In this document: positions 1 through 13,442 of the stretch, piece after piece | How the letters are laid out: each line of letters opens with the position of its first letter | How positions within the stretch are numbered: position 1 is the stretch's first letter | Source: Caprella mutica | Taxonomy: Eukaryota; Arthropoda; Malacostraca; Amphipoda; Caprellidae | NCBI GenBank assembly: GCA_947561585.1 | Contig: CANNZV010002535.1 | Coordinates: 30,380-94,379 of the forward strand | Direction: 5' to 3' | DNA length: 64,000 nucleotides | Notes under the pieces: generated by a model | The model's input: the letters and a program-made list of their open reading frames with translations, nothing else | Told to the model about the DNA's origin: nothing | Database searches by the model: none | Program-made: the position numbers and the translations under genes

Positions 1-2678
1 TCAAATACCTTAATATTAAAAAACAACAATATAAATGAGCTGTATGGCCCAATAAGCCTGATTGCTTCTAGGGCAAAAAAGATTAAAAAATAGAAAAAAA
101 ATAAACCACCTAGAGCAGCCTATTCAATCACTCAAACAAGCACTGAAGTTGCATCAAATTTATCTTCAAAATTCTAATGGCTAATGAGGTAATTTTTTAT
201 ATGTTTCTTGAAACTATAACCTGAAAAATTGACAATATCAGATAACTCATTAAAAATAATAATTCCTTTGAAAAGTATGCATTGTTGAGTCTTAGTATTA
301 TTAAAGCGTGGAGTAACAATTCGATGCCTATTACGAGTAAAATGATTATGCTGATCCTGTAATTAATCTATTATATAGGAACTGATCATGATTAACAATG
401 CTCAAAGTTTTATATGTACATATATACACACCAATAGAAAATTTAAACAATTTATCCAGCGACAACAATTTCATATTTCATACACATTTCTCTCTCTCCT
501 TTTATCAATACCTAGTTAGAATAATATAATTAAAGCTTTCTGATTCAACACATTTGAAAGAAGAATGAATTTAACAAATGAGAGTCAACCGCTAGACTTT
601 ATTTGGAAGTATAGAAATAATCATAAAAATTGAAAGTTGTTTGCAAAATTCTCATAATTTTTCAATGGATATGTGCGGTCTGAATGAAAAAGATCAGTTA
701 CAATGAATTAACTGACACAGATGCAAAGTAAGTTGCAGAAGACAACCGCCCCCTTGTTCTCAGGTGCGATATTTTTCGTGTGGCCCAAACTGATAAACAA
801 GATTGTAAGGAAAGACCTGACCACCTATGTGAAGAGAATAATAAAAAGATAATTAGAAACTACGCAGCTACCATTATGCACATATATCATAAGGCTCAAA
901 TTAAGTTTAACATTGTGTAATTTATGGACTGTGTAACGATTGGCTGACTGTAGAAGTGATAAGAAATTACGACTTAATTAGTAGTCGGTTAACTGCATCA
1001 GCTGTACCATTGATGTTAGCAAGTGATTTTATAGTGAGTCCTAAAGAAGTTATAAGAGAGTTAACTTCTCATGCATATTAATGGGATGCTAATGCATATA
1101 AATAATAATATATCTGAAATATATGGCTAATATATGCAACAGCTCTAATTTATTATTTATACATATACATATATGCACAGCATATACTTTACCGTATGTT
1201 CATTATAATAATCTCGTGCTCTAAGTTTTAATTACGATGCCCTATATATTTGTTGTGATGAAGTGTACCTGTTATATGTTAAATTAAAGATAATTCATTT
1301 ACCGTATATAGTCATTCAAATACCAATTAATTCATATGTAACTGCCATTTTAAATTAATCCGTGATTGCTAGTTCAAATCACAGTTCGAACCAATCGTCA
1401 GTTATTGTAACCAACACATGGTAATTGAATCAATGATAATGTCTTAATTTGTAAGGGTAGAATCCTTGAATGTGAGAATATGTGCAGAGCAACTGCCACT
1501 TTCTTTGAGGTTGTGATTGCTTCACCCTGAAGTTCAGTAGATTTCTCCCAAGATGTTACCTCTCAATCAATGGTCAGTCTATCAAGTGAACATCTCAGGG
1601 AATTCATTAATTTAGATTAGAGAATCAGATCGGCACACTTGATATCACACAATAATGGAGTGAATTTATTACATATCCATCACATATATTAAATTACCAA
1701 GCTACATATTATATATTGAAAACTCAGCACGTGCTCTTCGAGTCAAAATCCTTTATAATTCAAGTGAATCACATTACACTCTAATATAAGTTGTTCAGGC
1801 TGATAGAAAAGGACCAAAATATGTTTCTGTTTTCTGTTACATATCCATAAGATTGTTCTTATATAAGTAATCAGAAAATTATTAATTAGTATTTCAATTC
1901 GAACTGCATAGGAAAATGTTGGACAGTAGACACACACACACACATATATAACATAAAAGAACATTACCAGAATGGTTGATACATAGCTACAGCACAACTA
2001 TAAAAAAAGAATGAATGCTTTTCTAGTGCAAGTGGGTTATCAAGAATTATAAAATGACAGCAAGGAAATAGACATTTCAGACGCAGAATAGACCGTCTCC
2101 TCGAAAGATGCTCAAAGACGATTAAGTTCTTCTTATTTCATTCTTCGAGTGAATGGGAATTCCATGGAATATTCCATGTGTTTAGAGACGAAGATAAGAA
2201 GGATTTGGAATCAGACTCAAGGAATTATTTACGAATTATCTGACTGGAATTAGCATAAGATGGAATTAGGCTGTTAAGAAGGTTTTGTTATATCATCAAA
2301 TCTCTGCAATGTGATGAGAATTAGCATCCTTTGATGAGTCAAAATACATCGGAGAGACTGAATAATTCAATTCGATTGATATATTAACTGGCAGAACTGA
2401 TTAGTATATTATCTTAGCTAACTAAATATTAGGATATCTGAAATTAACGGAGTCAGAAAATTGAAGAATGAAAAATGTGCGATTTTTTCACATGATGTGT
2501 AGGTATATTCTATAGGAACGTAAAAGACTGTAACTGTTTTAAAAAGTGTTAGGTTTATCTGTGCTTTTGATATTTCGAATTTCATTCAAACGATATGCGA
2601 TTTAAATATAAATTTAATTATGCAATACGAAAACTATAAAAATTAAATAACGGTGTTCTTAACATGTTTGATTTTCAG
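1..2678. other. No gene seen
   Basis: AT-rich non-coding DNA with stops in all frames. The only distinct item is a short (CA)n(TA)n microsatellite at about 1929-1951. Confidence 0.6.
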
Positions 2679-2990
2679 AGCCCGAATAGTTGAGACAAAA
2701 AGAAGCCTCGCTCTCACCGTGTCCAAACAAGAGGTCTAATTCCGGAAATATCGACAGCGTGTACGATACAAACCACCCGCATCTTCTTGCCATGCCTATT
2801 GAGTCTGAATCTTTTTACATCTTGTTATGTTGATCGAAGAGAGTTTGTAGCACTTGCAATGCATTTCAACCACGCCTGCACAGCGAATGAAGCGACACTG
2901 AACAAACAGGCTCTCCTACAGGCCATTACGAGGCAAAACAGAGCAACAGGGGCGAGTGGAGGCACAATCAACAGCTAAACAGAACAAACA
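2679..2990. other. GC-richer island, possible non-coding exon
   Basis: A stretch clearly richer in GC than its surroundings. It follows TTTGATTTTCAG (a good acceptor ending about 2679) and reaches CAAACAG|GTGAAAC (a possible donor about 2991). The longest frame inside is about 60 codons with no recognised domain. It could be a 5' UTR exon, a regulatory island or chance. Confidence 0.25.
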
Positions 2991-3149
2991 GGTGAAACAA
3001 AAACAAAACAAGGATTGGTTGTAGGTAACAGAAGGTAAAATTTCAGCAGCTTATTCGGTGATGAAATTTCAAAGAATCACGCCCCATAAATAGTTTCATC
3101 ATCTTTTTTTGTCAGTCTATCAGTCTGCCTGCATGTGGTTTGCCATGCG

Positions 3150-3625
3150 TTAAGTAATATCAGAAAATACAGAAAAATCGGAAATTGCTGAAAAATTCGG
3201 AAAAATTATCTAACTTGAATATAATTTTTTTTTGGATTGAATGGAAATCTGACATATATCCGAATAACCGGAAAACAGAAATTATTTAAAGAAATTCTCA
3301 TCCGGTAAACCAAAAATTCAGAAAATTCAGAATTCTCGTAAATCCAAAATTATAGAAAAATCGAATATTAGAAAATCGTGAAAACAAATCTGAGAAATAG
3401 AAAAATCGAAAAGACAAAGGAGGCAAATCTAGAAAACTGAAATTTTTTGAAAACTATAAATCCGAGAAAAAAACATATATGTAAAAAATCCAGAAAACAA
3501 AAATCATGAGCGTTGAAATTCCGGTAAATATTATATTAGGAAAACCGAAAACCAAAAGCCTGGATATCATAAAATCCGAGAGACCCAAAACCTGGAAAAC
3601 AGAAAACCAGGAAACAACTAAGAAA
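3150..3625. repeat. Degenerate A-rich GAAAAATCCGGAAAA repeats
   Basis: Many imperfect units of about 10-14 bp (AGAAAAATCGGA, GAAAACCGAAAA, AAATCCAGAAAA) over about 480 bp. An old, decayed minisatellite. Confidence 0.7.
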
Positions 3626-3950
3626 ATATTATAATATCACATTACAGAAAATAAATATAGACCCATCATTTTTCACAGGTAATACACTAGTTAAAGTATA
3701 ATTACAATGTCTGAAAAATATTGGTATAGTTCTAAATATATTCTAATAGTTCTGAATTAAGCTGTTGTTCTCTCTTTCATCTGATAAATCGAACATACGA
3801 TGACTCAAGCCCCTGAATCTGTAAACACCATTTGTAAGCATGTCAAAAACTTGCCAAGAACCATCTTACATCTCAGACTGACATGTTAATAGAAAAGGAG
3901 TCTTATTGATCCCACCAACAATTCGGATAAACAACTTAGTATTCGACACT

Positions 3951-4010
3951 ATGGATAAACAAAACAGTATTCAACACGTTGGATAAACAACTTAGTATTG
4001 GACATTGCAG
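3951..4010. repeat. Imperfect tandem repeat, about 30-35 bp
   Basis: Units beginning GGATAAACAA at about 3915, 3952 and 3981, with TTAGTATTCGACA-like remainders. About three copies. Confidence 0.6.
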
Positions 4011-5010
4011 AATAATATGCAAAACGAAAACAGATTTGAGTATCATATTGAAATGCTTCGGGGTTGTTATTTTATTTACTTTTCCACAAAAACCTTTGAT
4101 TTCATGATTTAAAAAAAAAACAAATTGAAAAAGAATGTGAATTTATAATGTAGAAAATTCTTTTTATCAATCGATTGATGATACTGAAATACTTACACTA
4201 ATTATATACAAAATTACTTCAATGTAGGCTAGCTGTTCCGACCTTTAGGCCGTCAGATTGTATAATAATAAGTCCAGTATTCAGTAACTCATATCCATGT
4301 TTAGTGTATATTTATTAAGCCTATAGTTCTGGATCTCATTGTTAGTTTTACTTCCGTGGTGTAAAGACATTGTTTGACCCGAGTCAGCTTTTGTGATGCC
4401 GTGATTGAAGCCCTATTACAGATGTTAGCATTTTCTTCAATCAAGAATTTTCTTTATCGATAGAATTCGATTAAGGTATATTTATATTAGTATTTCTTTG
4501 GGCCAATTTCAATAGTGATTTATTCATGTGGTAACTGTACCTAGCCTAGAGAAGGGTTATTGTGTTTGGTTGCTGATTTAGGACTGTGCCGACTAATTAG
4601 AAGTAATTTATATATATTTCTAGGCAGCTGCTCGTCGGTGATCACGCGCAGCTTTTGTGTTCGGTGTTTGGGTCACTTACCCTAGTGATAGTGTCACTCT
4701 TATGAATAAATATTGTTTTATGTAGCTGGAGTAGTTTTTAGTGTAGACAATGTGATTTAGTGTCATTGTACCTCAATCATTTTACTAGTTTTATTCCTTG
4801 TGCGTTCATGTCAATATTCGCTTCCGTTTTAATACCCTTGATGTCCTTACATTAGTATGTTTAGTGATTTTCAGTATTCTTTTGTAGCGTATGTTCATCT
4901 GGAGTTGACATTAGGAGGCTTCATTGTAGCCTTGTGTAGGACAGGCTGTTTAAACCAGGAGACTTATATAATCTTGGTGAGTTAGCGGTTGTTCCTCGGT
5001 ATATATAGTT
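4011..5010. other. No gene seen
   Basis: Mixed-composition non-coding DNA with no long frame and no repeat recognised. Confidence 0.5.
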
Positions 5011-5019
5011 GGCTGGTAT

Positions 5020-5412
5020 GGGGTACGGTCAAGAGTCCCCCGGTTACGAGCCCCCCCCCTCCCCGATCATGAGACCTAGGCTAGGTCATAACCCCCACCC
5101 CCGGTCACGAGCCCCTCTCCCTGTTTTTTAATCCTTATTTACCTAGTTAAATGAATGATGAACTACTTAGATAGAAATAACGGAGCGTTGCTAATGTAGT
5201 TTGTTGTATCCACTAGTTTGTTTTACTGCACACTTCATGACTGTTTATTGATCTGGCAGGGGGGGTTTGGGTGGCGGCACACCCCCCAATATAAATATAT
5301 TTTATGTTCAATCAGTAGTGAACTACAAAAGTGCTGTTGACCAGGGGGGAGGGGGCTCTTGACCGGGGGAGGGGGGGGGGGCTTATGACCGGGGGGCTTA
5401 TGATCTACACCC
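5020..5412. mobile_element. GC-rich foldback element with 9-bp target duplication
   Basis: GGCTGGTAT occurs at 5011-5019 and 5413-5421, directly flanking 393 bp whose ends are inverted copies (GGGGTACGGTCAAGAG at left, reverse complement of CTTATGATCTACACCC at right). Each arm is made of CCCCCGGTCA(T/C)(A/G)AGCCCC-like units, C-rich on the left (5036-5123) and G-rich on the right (5338-5400). The middle is ordinary AT-rich DNA. A 9-bp duplication with long repetitive TIRs fits a Mutator-like or Foldback-type element. Confidence 0.8.
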
Positions 5413-5421
5413 GGCTGGTAT

Positions 5422-8400
5422 ACCTTTCTTTATTGCTTCTCCTTAATTTGTTCTCTGTCTGGCTGAAAGATCTGATTGCTCACCTTAGTTAAGCAGGAGT
5501 TGGGCTTTCGGCATGTTTCCAATTAACCCCTTATATCTCTTTGCAACAAATAGTGGTGTGGCTATTGAAGTCTGGCTCCGCTCCACTGCTTGGTCCATAA
5601 AAGCTATAGACTGGAGAACACCTGGCGGGGTATTGCTGTGAATCTCTTGTTGAACTGTTGAAATAACTGTGCAGAATCTCTTTGCATAATGGTATTGAAC
5701 TTGTTTACGTCTGTCTTTATATCCTTTGTCATGTTATAATTTTATCGAAATATATTCCAGAATCGTCTGTCAATACCACAAGCCCTAAACCTGTCTACAC
5801 ATAGGCTAAGGCCAAACTCTACATATCAAGGAATACAAAACTTCTTTGATGAATGAATATAAAATATATTGTGTAAATATTGTAAAAAAAAACATTTCTA
5901 TTTTCGAAGACCCAAATCTAATCACACAACTGCAGCAAGTCTTAAATCTTTTTACATCAACTGCAACAAATCTCTCCACATCAATAGTTCCCAATTCTCT
6001 TCACACCAACTTTTTCACTAGCGACATTCACTCGTCAGTTTGGTGTAAGTTTGTCCGAGTGGACAGGCAGTGTGCGATGTATAAGTTATAGAGTGGACAG
6101 CACACAGGACATGGTTTGTATTTAGCAGGAGACACTCCAAGAACTTTGGCATGGACACAACATTACGGATGTCACTTCAGAGGGGCTGTAGTGGATGGAA
6201 ACTTTTTAGATGATGAAGTTGTTAGATTATTGACTTATAACTGTATTATTAATGGAAAGTTGCGAAATTGATTAATGCTATTTTCATTACCAAAATACTG
6301 AGCGTACCTTGTTATTAGCTTAATTAATTGATCAGAATGCTAATTACATTGTTAATTGACATTTTCTTAAAACTGTTACTAGCGGAAAAGACTGGTACAT
6401 TCATAATAATAATTAGCTTAGGTTCTTCATAATCGACGGCTGCTTACTAACGAGTTTATCCTTCCTTGATTTGCATGTCTTTGTAATAAGCAAATTGTCT
6501 TGAATTAATGAATGCTAAGAATTCTTTCATTAGTAGCCTCTCTTCTTATTCCTGCCTAGAGTCCTGGTTTCTAAATTAAGTAAGCGGTGCCAAAATTAGC
6601 TCTCCGATTATGATTCCCGACTTTTTTATTCATTCTGACAGAGGGGTGGCTTCTGTTCGAATAATTTTCTTTAAAATTGGAATAATTATAGGATTCAGAT
6701 GATAAAGAGAAACAATTCATTTCTTTGACAGTTTTAATATCTATAGAATGATTATTATAAATTTTATATTGTAATATAATAGTTTCTTTTCATTGCAATT
6801 GTATTTTTTAATTGAATTTAGAGAGTTTCAATATATTCTTTTAGAAAAAAAATGAAAGTAGAAATTGTCTTTGATAGAATTAGAATTTTTTTAATTTTAT
6901 CTTTGAAACAGTAATCTTAAACTAGTTTGAACATGGAACTAACCAAATTGTCTCAATTTACATAAGTATGTCACACAATAAATAGAAACTATGTTCGATT
7001 ATTAAAAATAAATCATAAAGTCTTTATATTTTTTGTACATGAGCAGACATCATTATCATTACTCACAATCTAATATTTATTAACAAATGACCAAATAGTT
7101 TGTTTTAATATCTTTTTTGATGGCTAACACAGACATCTCATAGGATAAAGTTAAACTTAAAATTAAATACCGCGGATATCTATTCAATAGGTCACTATTG
7201 AAAGATCGCATTCTAATATGAATTTATTAACTTCTGATTATTTATCTTTACCCTATATAGATGTTTCCTCGTTCTTTTTTTCTTCAAATCTCATTTGCTT
7301 TATCTTCGGATAAATAAATTCAACAGAAAGATAAGTAATGTTGCATTTGTTAATGTCCAAATATTAGAAACTAGGTAATAAAAGAATATTTTTGAACAGT
7401 ATATCCCAGACTAAAAATTAAACACATCATATAACCTAACCTCCCATCCATGATTAATATCATTCGCTAAAGGTTTATTATCTTGCTAATCAGCTGACTG
7501 GGCTATGATTAGAATATCAGTGATGTTGATGATGGTAGGCTAAAACTATCAGATTGATTAATTTTTAGAATTCAATGATCTCTCCTCCACTCCATCGATC
7601 TTGTCAATAGGAGACTATATGTTGGGGAATTATTATCTCTGATCGTATAGGCATTCGATCGGAGATTGTAATCTATGGTAGAAAGATCATTTATTTACGA
7701 CATTCGACGAAAACCAAAAAAGTGATTTATCTAAAATTAAGATAAAAACCTTTTGGTATACTGTCTTTCGTCGGACATTTGTTACGACAATGTATGAAAT
7801 TATATTTTACGATAAAATACGCTCAATATTTATCGTAATCTACGTACAATAATAGGTGACCTGACGATATCAGATTTCCGTCTGGGTAATTTATTCGAAT
7901 ATTGGTACTAATGAAGAAATATGTAGAATTACTTGTTCAGTAGTAAAAGTAAAAAATTCTTTGTTAGATAATGGAATGCATTATCTAAGGCATTGAATTT
8001 GCAGTTGAGCAAATATATCAGTGTCAATACATATATATGCTGGCACACTGTCTATGTAATATTCGTGACTTTTCTGAACATTGATTGTTATTTAATCTGA
8101 GCCCCGCACGTGTAACAAGATTATACTTCTTTGTAAGTACCCTAACTACCTTGAACCTCTACATGTTATCAGTACCTAAATGACAAATAAATGCTCTAAT
8201 TCTGCCAAACCCTATACCTTAGTTCTAACCACTCTGTTATTCCTATGCAGGAATACGTCTAGCTAGAACTCTATGCTGTCGTACAGACTCAATAGCGTTA
8301 CACTACATTGTAAGAGGATAAAATGAGGACTTCACTTCTTATCCTTTGCAAATAATCTTGTAATATTGTCTTCGTGTATGATTATGATAAGAATGAGGTA

Positions 8401-9428
8401 ATGTTGAATCTAGGACTCGCAATGGAGCCTAATGACTTCTGATTCTCTGTGGACACACGCTAAGTGTCTCGTAATTCCTTAAAAGATTATGGACACGAAC
8501 GCTTTAATCGAAATAATTTGTTGCACTCCTTTTATAGTTATATAATAGATAATCCTTTAGTCAATGTGTTCCGTTATAACCAAAGTACTTATCATAAACT
8601 GACTCAATTACTGAATCATATAATAGTAACGATCAGCATGTTCTATATTATTTGAACATAATAATGCATATATTGAATATAGTGTAGATTTAGTATATAT
8701 AGAATTTGACCCAAAAACATTGTACATTTTCTTTATCTTTATTATATATAACCTCTTTGTACTTAAATTCTATAAAATAATCGTTAATAAGCTGAAGTAG
8801 TATTTTTTGTTTATGATCAAATAATAGTTGACTCTTCAAAATAAGGAAAGTTTAATGAATGATAACAGTATGATTTATTTTGAGATTAGATGGAAAAATA
8901 ATGTTGAAAGAGTATTTAATATTATTTACATATATCCATTAGGAGAATCCATTCATCGATATAAATTTCAAACTCGAAACGTTCAGGATGTTCCCATTTA
9001 CATAGGATAATTATCCGTTTGACTGGAGTTCAATAGACTTTTTATGTTGTTTATCTAAGACTTTGTGGAGTCTTTAAGAAGTCTAGGCAGTCTTTATGAA
9101 GTCTAGGCAGCTCTTCATCAGAAGTACTCTGTTTGTTCTTAATTCTCACATAGTTTGCAGATTGAAAACATCAAAGTGCTCATATTTCGGCCTACAAATG
9201 TTTGCTTTCGATTCTATCGGAATGGTAGGAATTCGAAGTTAGGTAAATATGGCATTTTTAATGGTGTATGGGGATTCAAAATGATCCTATTAATCTTTTC
9301 AGCTATGTATATGTGTAATATTTATTTACGGATTTGGTTGCTCAAATTATAAATACTGCACATATTATTAGCAGTGACGTTTTTCTCTTATAGCTACTTG
9401 AAATGACATAAAAAATTATGTTCTTAAA
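5422..9428. other. No gene seen
   Basis: AT-rich DNA with short frames only. A 45-bp stretch at about 6080-6121 (GTATAAGTTATAGAG... CATGGTTTGTATTTA) recurs at 38493-38543. A small AGTCTTTATGAAGTCTAGGC duplication lies at about 9071-9110. Confidence 0.5.
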
Positions 9429-9690
9429 CCCTAGTGAGTTTGACTGTCAGAATCAACGGGTAGGTTTGACAATGTGTTAATTACACATGTCTTATTTATA
9501 AACCTACGGTACTGTATTTTGTACAAGTTGTTAGTTTGTATACTAAACTAATGTGTACCAAATTTCAAGTAAAAATATTGAATATATGTATAAGGAGAAA
9601 TAAATACATAGGTATGTATGACATGGGCAACTGAAAGAGCAGATCTGTGATTAGGTGGAGTGAGACACAATCACAGCTTGCACATGTATC
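9429..9690 (-). mobile_element. Dispersed repeat, inverted copy of the element at 56806
   Basis: Begins CCCTAGTGAGTTTGAC and continues through ATAAACCTACGGTACTGTATTTT and ACAAGTTGTTAGT. Read in reverse complement it aligns with the right two-thirds of 56806-57170. The far end is lost, so this copy is truncated or decayed. Confidence 0.75.
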
Positions 9691-10801
9691 TGTACTTGAT
9701 GAAAACGAGAACAAATTCGTGCGTATTGGCTAACTAAACTGTATTTCTACGTTGCCACACGTCACCAAAGTACAATTAATTCCATAATTTACGTGATTTA
9801 CGCTGATTTACGTAGGTACGTAAATATTTTTAAACTTTTAAACACAAAAATATAGGCTACTTGGTATTTATGTAGGAACAGATTTAAGAAAGACCAGTTA
9901 ATTTAAAGCAATGACATGCTTCTATTTAGGGTAAGTTACGAATTATCGGTCAGTAGGTAGGTACTACATGTTCGGTGATATAAGAAAAAACGATATAATT
10001 ATTATTATTATAATAATGATATTTCAACGGAAATGGTACCCAATGATAAATTGATTTCAAACTAACGTAATGATGGTTCTATTTAGACGTAGATAACTTA
10101 TTTGTATTCTACATCGATACAGGAAACTCTAATAATTACAAAAAAACACTGTGCGACCTCTTGTTTTCTTTGTTTCATGCCATTTGTATTTCTATCATAC
10201 CCTTTTCCGATCATGGGCACATTTACGAACCTACTGGGTGTAATAATCCCAAATTTGGTGTACCTGCCTGTCATTAGCCCCTCTTTGACATCAATTAATT
10301 ATTATTCTATTATGACTAAGAAAAAAGTATTCTTGACATTTTTTCCAAAAAAGTCTTCTAACATCTTAAAGTAGTAACTAGACTTACATGTTGGATTGAA
10401 TTGAGAGTTTGCTACAATTTTGTTTTATGTTCATAACTTTTTTTTAATGTAATGGAGCCGCTTCAAAAAATTACACAATGTATATGTGGGGTATTTACAT
10501 AAGTAGTATAATTTACAGGTAGATAGGTATGCTGACTTTATCAAATTAATTCGATATCTACATTCATCTAAAATATATATCGGAAAAAAGACCAAAAAAC
10601 TGATAATGGTTATATAAATTGACTACGAACAATAGTTGAGCCCTTTCTATTTTTATATGACTTTTATTACAATTCTATACATTTCTAAGAAATAAAAAGG
10701 CATATTGATCAACCGATGAGCTTTAAATCGGAGTTTATGTGTCTCTTAAAGTCCAATTTTCGAGCACATCTTTCAGAAAATAGAAATATTCTTTCCATCA
10801 T

Positions 10802-11190
10802 GGAGACAAGCCCATGAAATGGTCGCCGCGAGGTGTAATATTGTTTTGGATATATCTCTGTTTCTACAAGCTCGATTTAAATAAAAATGACATTTTGTCC
10901 CAGAAATCGATACTGAAGAAGTGATTAAGTATCATATGAACTCGATTTATCGTATGGATCATAGTTTTTTGTTCCCCCGGGCAGTACTGATGAGATGGCT
11001 CACGGAGACAAGCCGATGAAATAGTCGCCGCGAGGTGTAATTTTGTTTTGTATATATCTTTGTTCTTATAAGCTCAATTTCAATATAAATAACATTTTTT
11101 CCCTGAAGTTAATACTGAAGAATAAGAAAATGACCATATGGACTCTATTTTTTATATAGATCACATTTTTTGTTCCCATGGGCAACTTTT
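10802..11190 (+). repeat. Tandem pair of about 202-bp units
   Basis: Two diverged units start GGAGACAAGCC at 10802 and 11004. They share ATGAAAT(G/A)GTCGCCGCGAGG, the GATACTGAAGAA-like block and the end TTTTTTGTTCCC. Internal GC-rich GTCGCCGCGAGGTG words stand out from the AT-rich surroundings. Non-coding; family unknown. Confidence 0.8.
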
Positions 11191-11765
11191 AATATTAATT
11201 TATTCGTTCGTGACAAACTATATTTCAAGTAATATTCATAAGGTATTCTATTGCTGTGAGCTTGAAAATGACATTTATATCATCAAATAGTGTTTAAATA
11301 GTTATTTAATTTATATTTCAAGAAGTCTGGAAAAACCTCTGAAAGTAGGGAAAACCTCTGTATTTGGCATGGTTGTTTACAAATTGGCTGGCGGAACCGC
11401 GGAAATTGACAGACTCTGTAAGTGCAACAACAGGGCTGTGCAGCTATGCTTAGTGTTATTTGGCATTTGTTTGGTAGTTCCATAATTTATAAGTAGCCCA
11501 CAATGTTGTACATAATTCTTTAATAGTCTTTACTTATCAATTTATTTATAGTCTATAGATTATAGTGACCTTATAGCTATAGGTACGGTACTAATAACTA
11601 TAGGAAGTGGAAGTTAAACCTTGTTTCAGAGTTGCTAGCCTACGGTCTTCTCTTACCTATCTAAAAATCCACCATTGGGCACTGATCAGTGATCACCAAC
11701 TTTGGTAGAACCTTAGAATAGAGTATTGCTCTAAATAGTAAATTCCACTGTAAAATCAGTGGAAG
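11191..11765. other. No gene seen
   Basis: Non-coding. Around 11730-11766 faint similarity to the MITE ends begins (GTAAATTCCACTG, TCAGTGGAAG), probably a decayed copy. Confidence 0.45.
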
Positions 11766-12513
11766 CCCAGACTGCAAAAGATGCATGAAGTTGTGAAGTT
11801 TATCCGTCGAGTCGGCGACTATTGATGCCTTAAAATCCAGACTGCAGGAACTGGGAATTTGGGAAACTGTTCTCCAAGAAATCCTCTAGGTAATTTGGCT
11901 TTTGTTCTCAGTAAAATACATGTAAATATAGGAGGAAATTAAGGATTGTTCGCACAGAAAATGTTATAAATTAGTTTCCTGGCATATATATGGAATCCTG
12001 AATTATTTATTATCTGGTGATAATTTCCTAATTAATTCCTATGTTTACATTCATTTATTGGAGAATATTTTGAAATTTTTGGTCATTTCGGAGATAAATT
12101 GGAAATTTTTTTGGAAACAATTGGAAAATCTTTTGGAAACAAATTGCCATAAATATTAAATATCTGGAGACTGATTGTGCATGCTTTGCAGACTGGCCAT
12201 ATGGCACATTTTTTACATTTTCTGACTTCTGTTAAAACAATCCTTAATAAGTTAATTTCCTCCTATATTTAATTGTATTTTACCGAGCCAAATTAAAGGA
12301 TTTCTTGAAGAACACTCAGAACACCCATGACGGCCAAGTAAAATAGTATGTCTCATAAACTCACCATTTGTCTCTCCAGCTCTCTCCAAAATTCAATAAG
12401 TTCTCTCCAAAATGATCAAATTATCATTAATTCTCTCCAAAATAACATTGTAGCATAGGAGGAAAATAGATAAAACTTGCCATTTGCAATTGAAGGACTT
12501 AAAATAACTGTCA

Positions 12514-12541
12514 CAAACTCGCCATTAAAATGGCGAGTTTG
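12514..12541. repeat. Short hairpin
   Basis: 13-bp perfect arms CAAACTCGCCATT and AATGGCGAGTTTG with a 2-base loop. Wider flanks carry CCAAGTAA (12334) and TTACTTGG (12553), so it may be the middle of a small TIR element. Confidence 0.75.
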
Positions 12542-12877
12542 GACATGCTTTATTACTTGGCATGACGGTGTGCCGGTGCCCTATGTTAGTAACATATTAG
12601 ACATACCCCAGACTGGAAAACATAAATTCTAACAGAGTTACTCCTAACTTCATGCATTCCCATTAGTGAGGTTTATAAATCACAACAAGCCCAATTGTGA
12701 AGCATAAATGACTTATTTTACATCAGTTTTCTCTGCGGAGTTGAAATTTATAAAATAATTTACTGATTTCTGCATTTTTTAGGGTTAAAATGAGTAATTT
12801 TTGTTCATTCTAAATTCCTAACAGAGTTACTAGTCAATCTGAAGTGAGTTATTATTCCACTCTGGGACATACCTATC

Positions 12878-13030
12878 TAAATTTTGACCTTTTGAAATTT
12901 AAGCCAATTAATTGGCTTTAACTGACAAGTGACACTGACATACTCTGTAACATAATGTTACAGAGTATGTCAGTGTCACTTGTCAGTTAAAGCCAATTAA
13001 TTGGCTTCAATTTCATAAGGTCAAAATTTA
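12878..13030. mobile_element. 153-bp near-perfect palindrome
   Basis: 76-bp arms around a single central base (12954), with two mismatches near the outer ends. Arms run TAAATTTTGACCTT...CTGTAACAT and its complement. The flanks, GACATACCTATCTAAATTT on the left and CCAGACTG on the right, match the uninterrupted block read backwards at 13412-13438. It therefore looks like an insertion, possibly duplicating AAATTT. Confidence 0.9.
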
Positions 13031-13041
13031 CCAGACTGCAG

Positions 13042-13278
13042 CCAGTCTGTATTTCGTGGTAAATTCCACCGACATGTCAGTGGAATTTTTCTTCATTGAA
13101 AATAACATTCTGGCAAAGTTGGTGGATTTTTAGCTATTTATTCCTATGTTACCATTAATTTTCGGTGGAAAAATGGCTAAAATGTTGGTGGGATCAGCCA
13201 AATAACTGGAAATTTATGGTGGATTTTATCAGCTTTTTCAAAAAGTCAGTGGAATTTTGTGCACCAAATACAGACTGG
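13042..13278 (+). mobile_element. hAT-like MITE, copy A
   Basis: 237 bp with 13-bp terminal inverted repeats (CCAGTCTGTATTT and AAATACAGACTGG). Flanked by a perfect 8-bp duplication GACTGCAG (13034-13041 and 13279-13286). It sits inside the module CCAGACTGCAG|GAACTGG, whose uninterrupted form is at 11838-11854. The 8-bp duplication points to hAT mobilisation. Confidence 0.93.
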
Positions 13279-13442
13279 GACTGCAGGAACTGGTAAAGTG
13301 TTCTCCAAGAATTCCTCTATTTTGGCTTCTGTAACAGTAAAATACATGTAAGCATAGGAGGAAATTAAGGATTGTTCGCACAGAAAATGTTAAAAATGTC
13401 CCATATTCTGCAGACTGGAAAATTTAGATAGGTATGTCTAAT

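Larger units (their letters stand above)
11766..13041. mobile_element. Mosaic of CAGACTG-bounded short modules
   Basis: Short blocks joined at CCAGACTG/CCAGTCTG words. Block 1 (GCAAAAGATGCATGAAGTTG) is at 11772 and 14352, with an inverted end at about 12177-12196. Block 2 (CTCCAAGAA...TAGGAGGAAATTAAGGATTGTTCGC) is at 11871-11965 and 13299-13390, with an inverted version at 12231-12315. A CTCTCCAAAAT triplet repeat lies at 12371-12444 and an ACAGAGTTACT pair at 12632 and 12822. No coding sequence seen. The blocks look like repeated insertions of related non-autonomous elements into each other. Confidence 0.7.
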
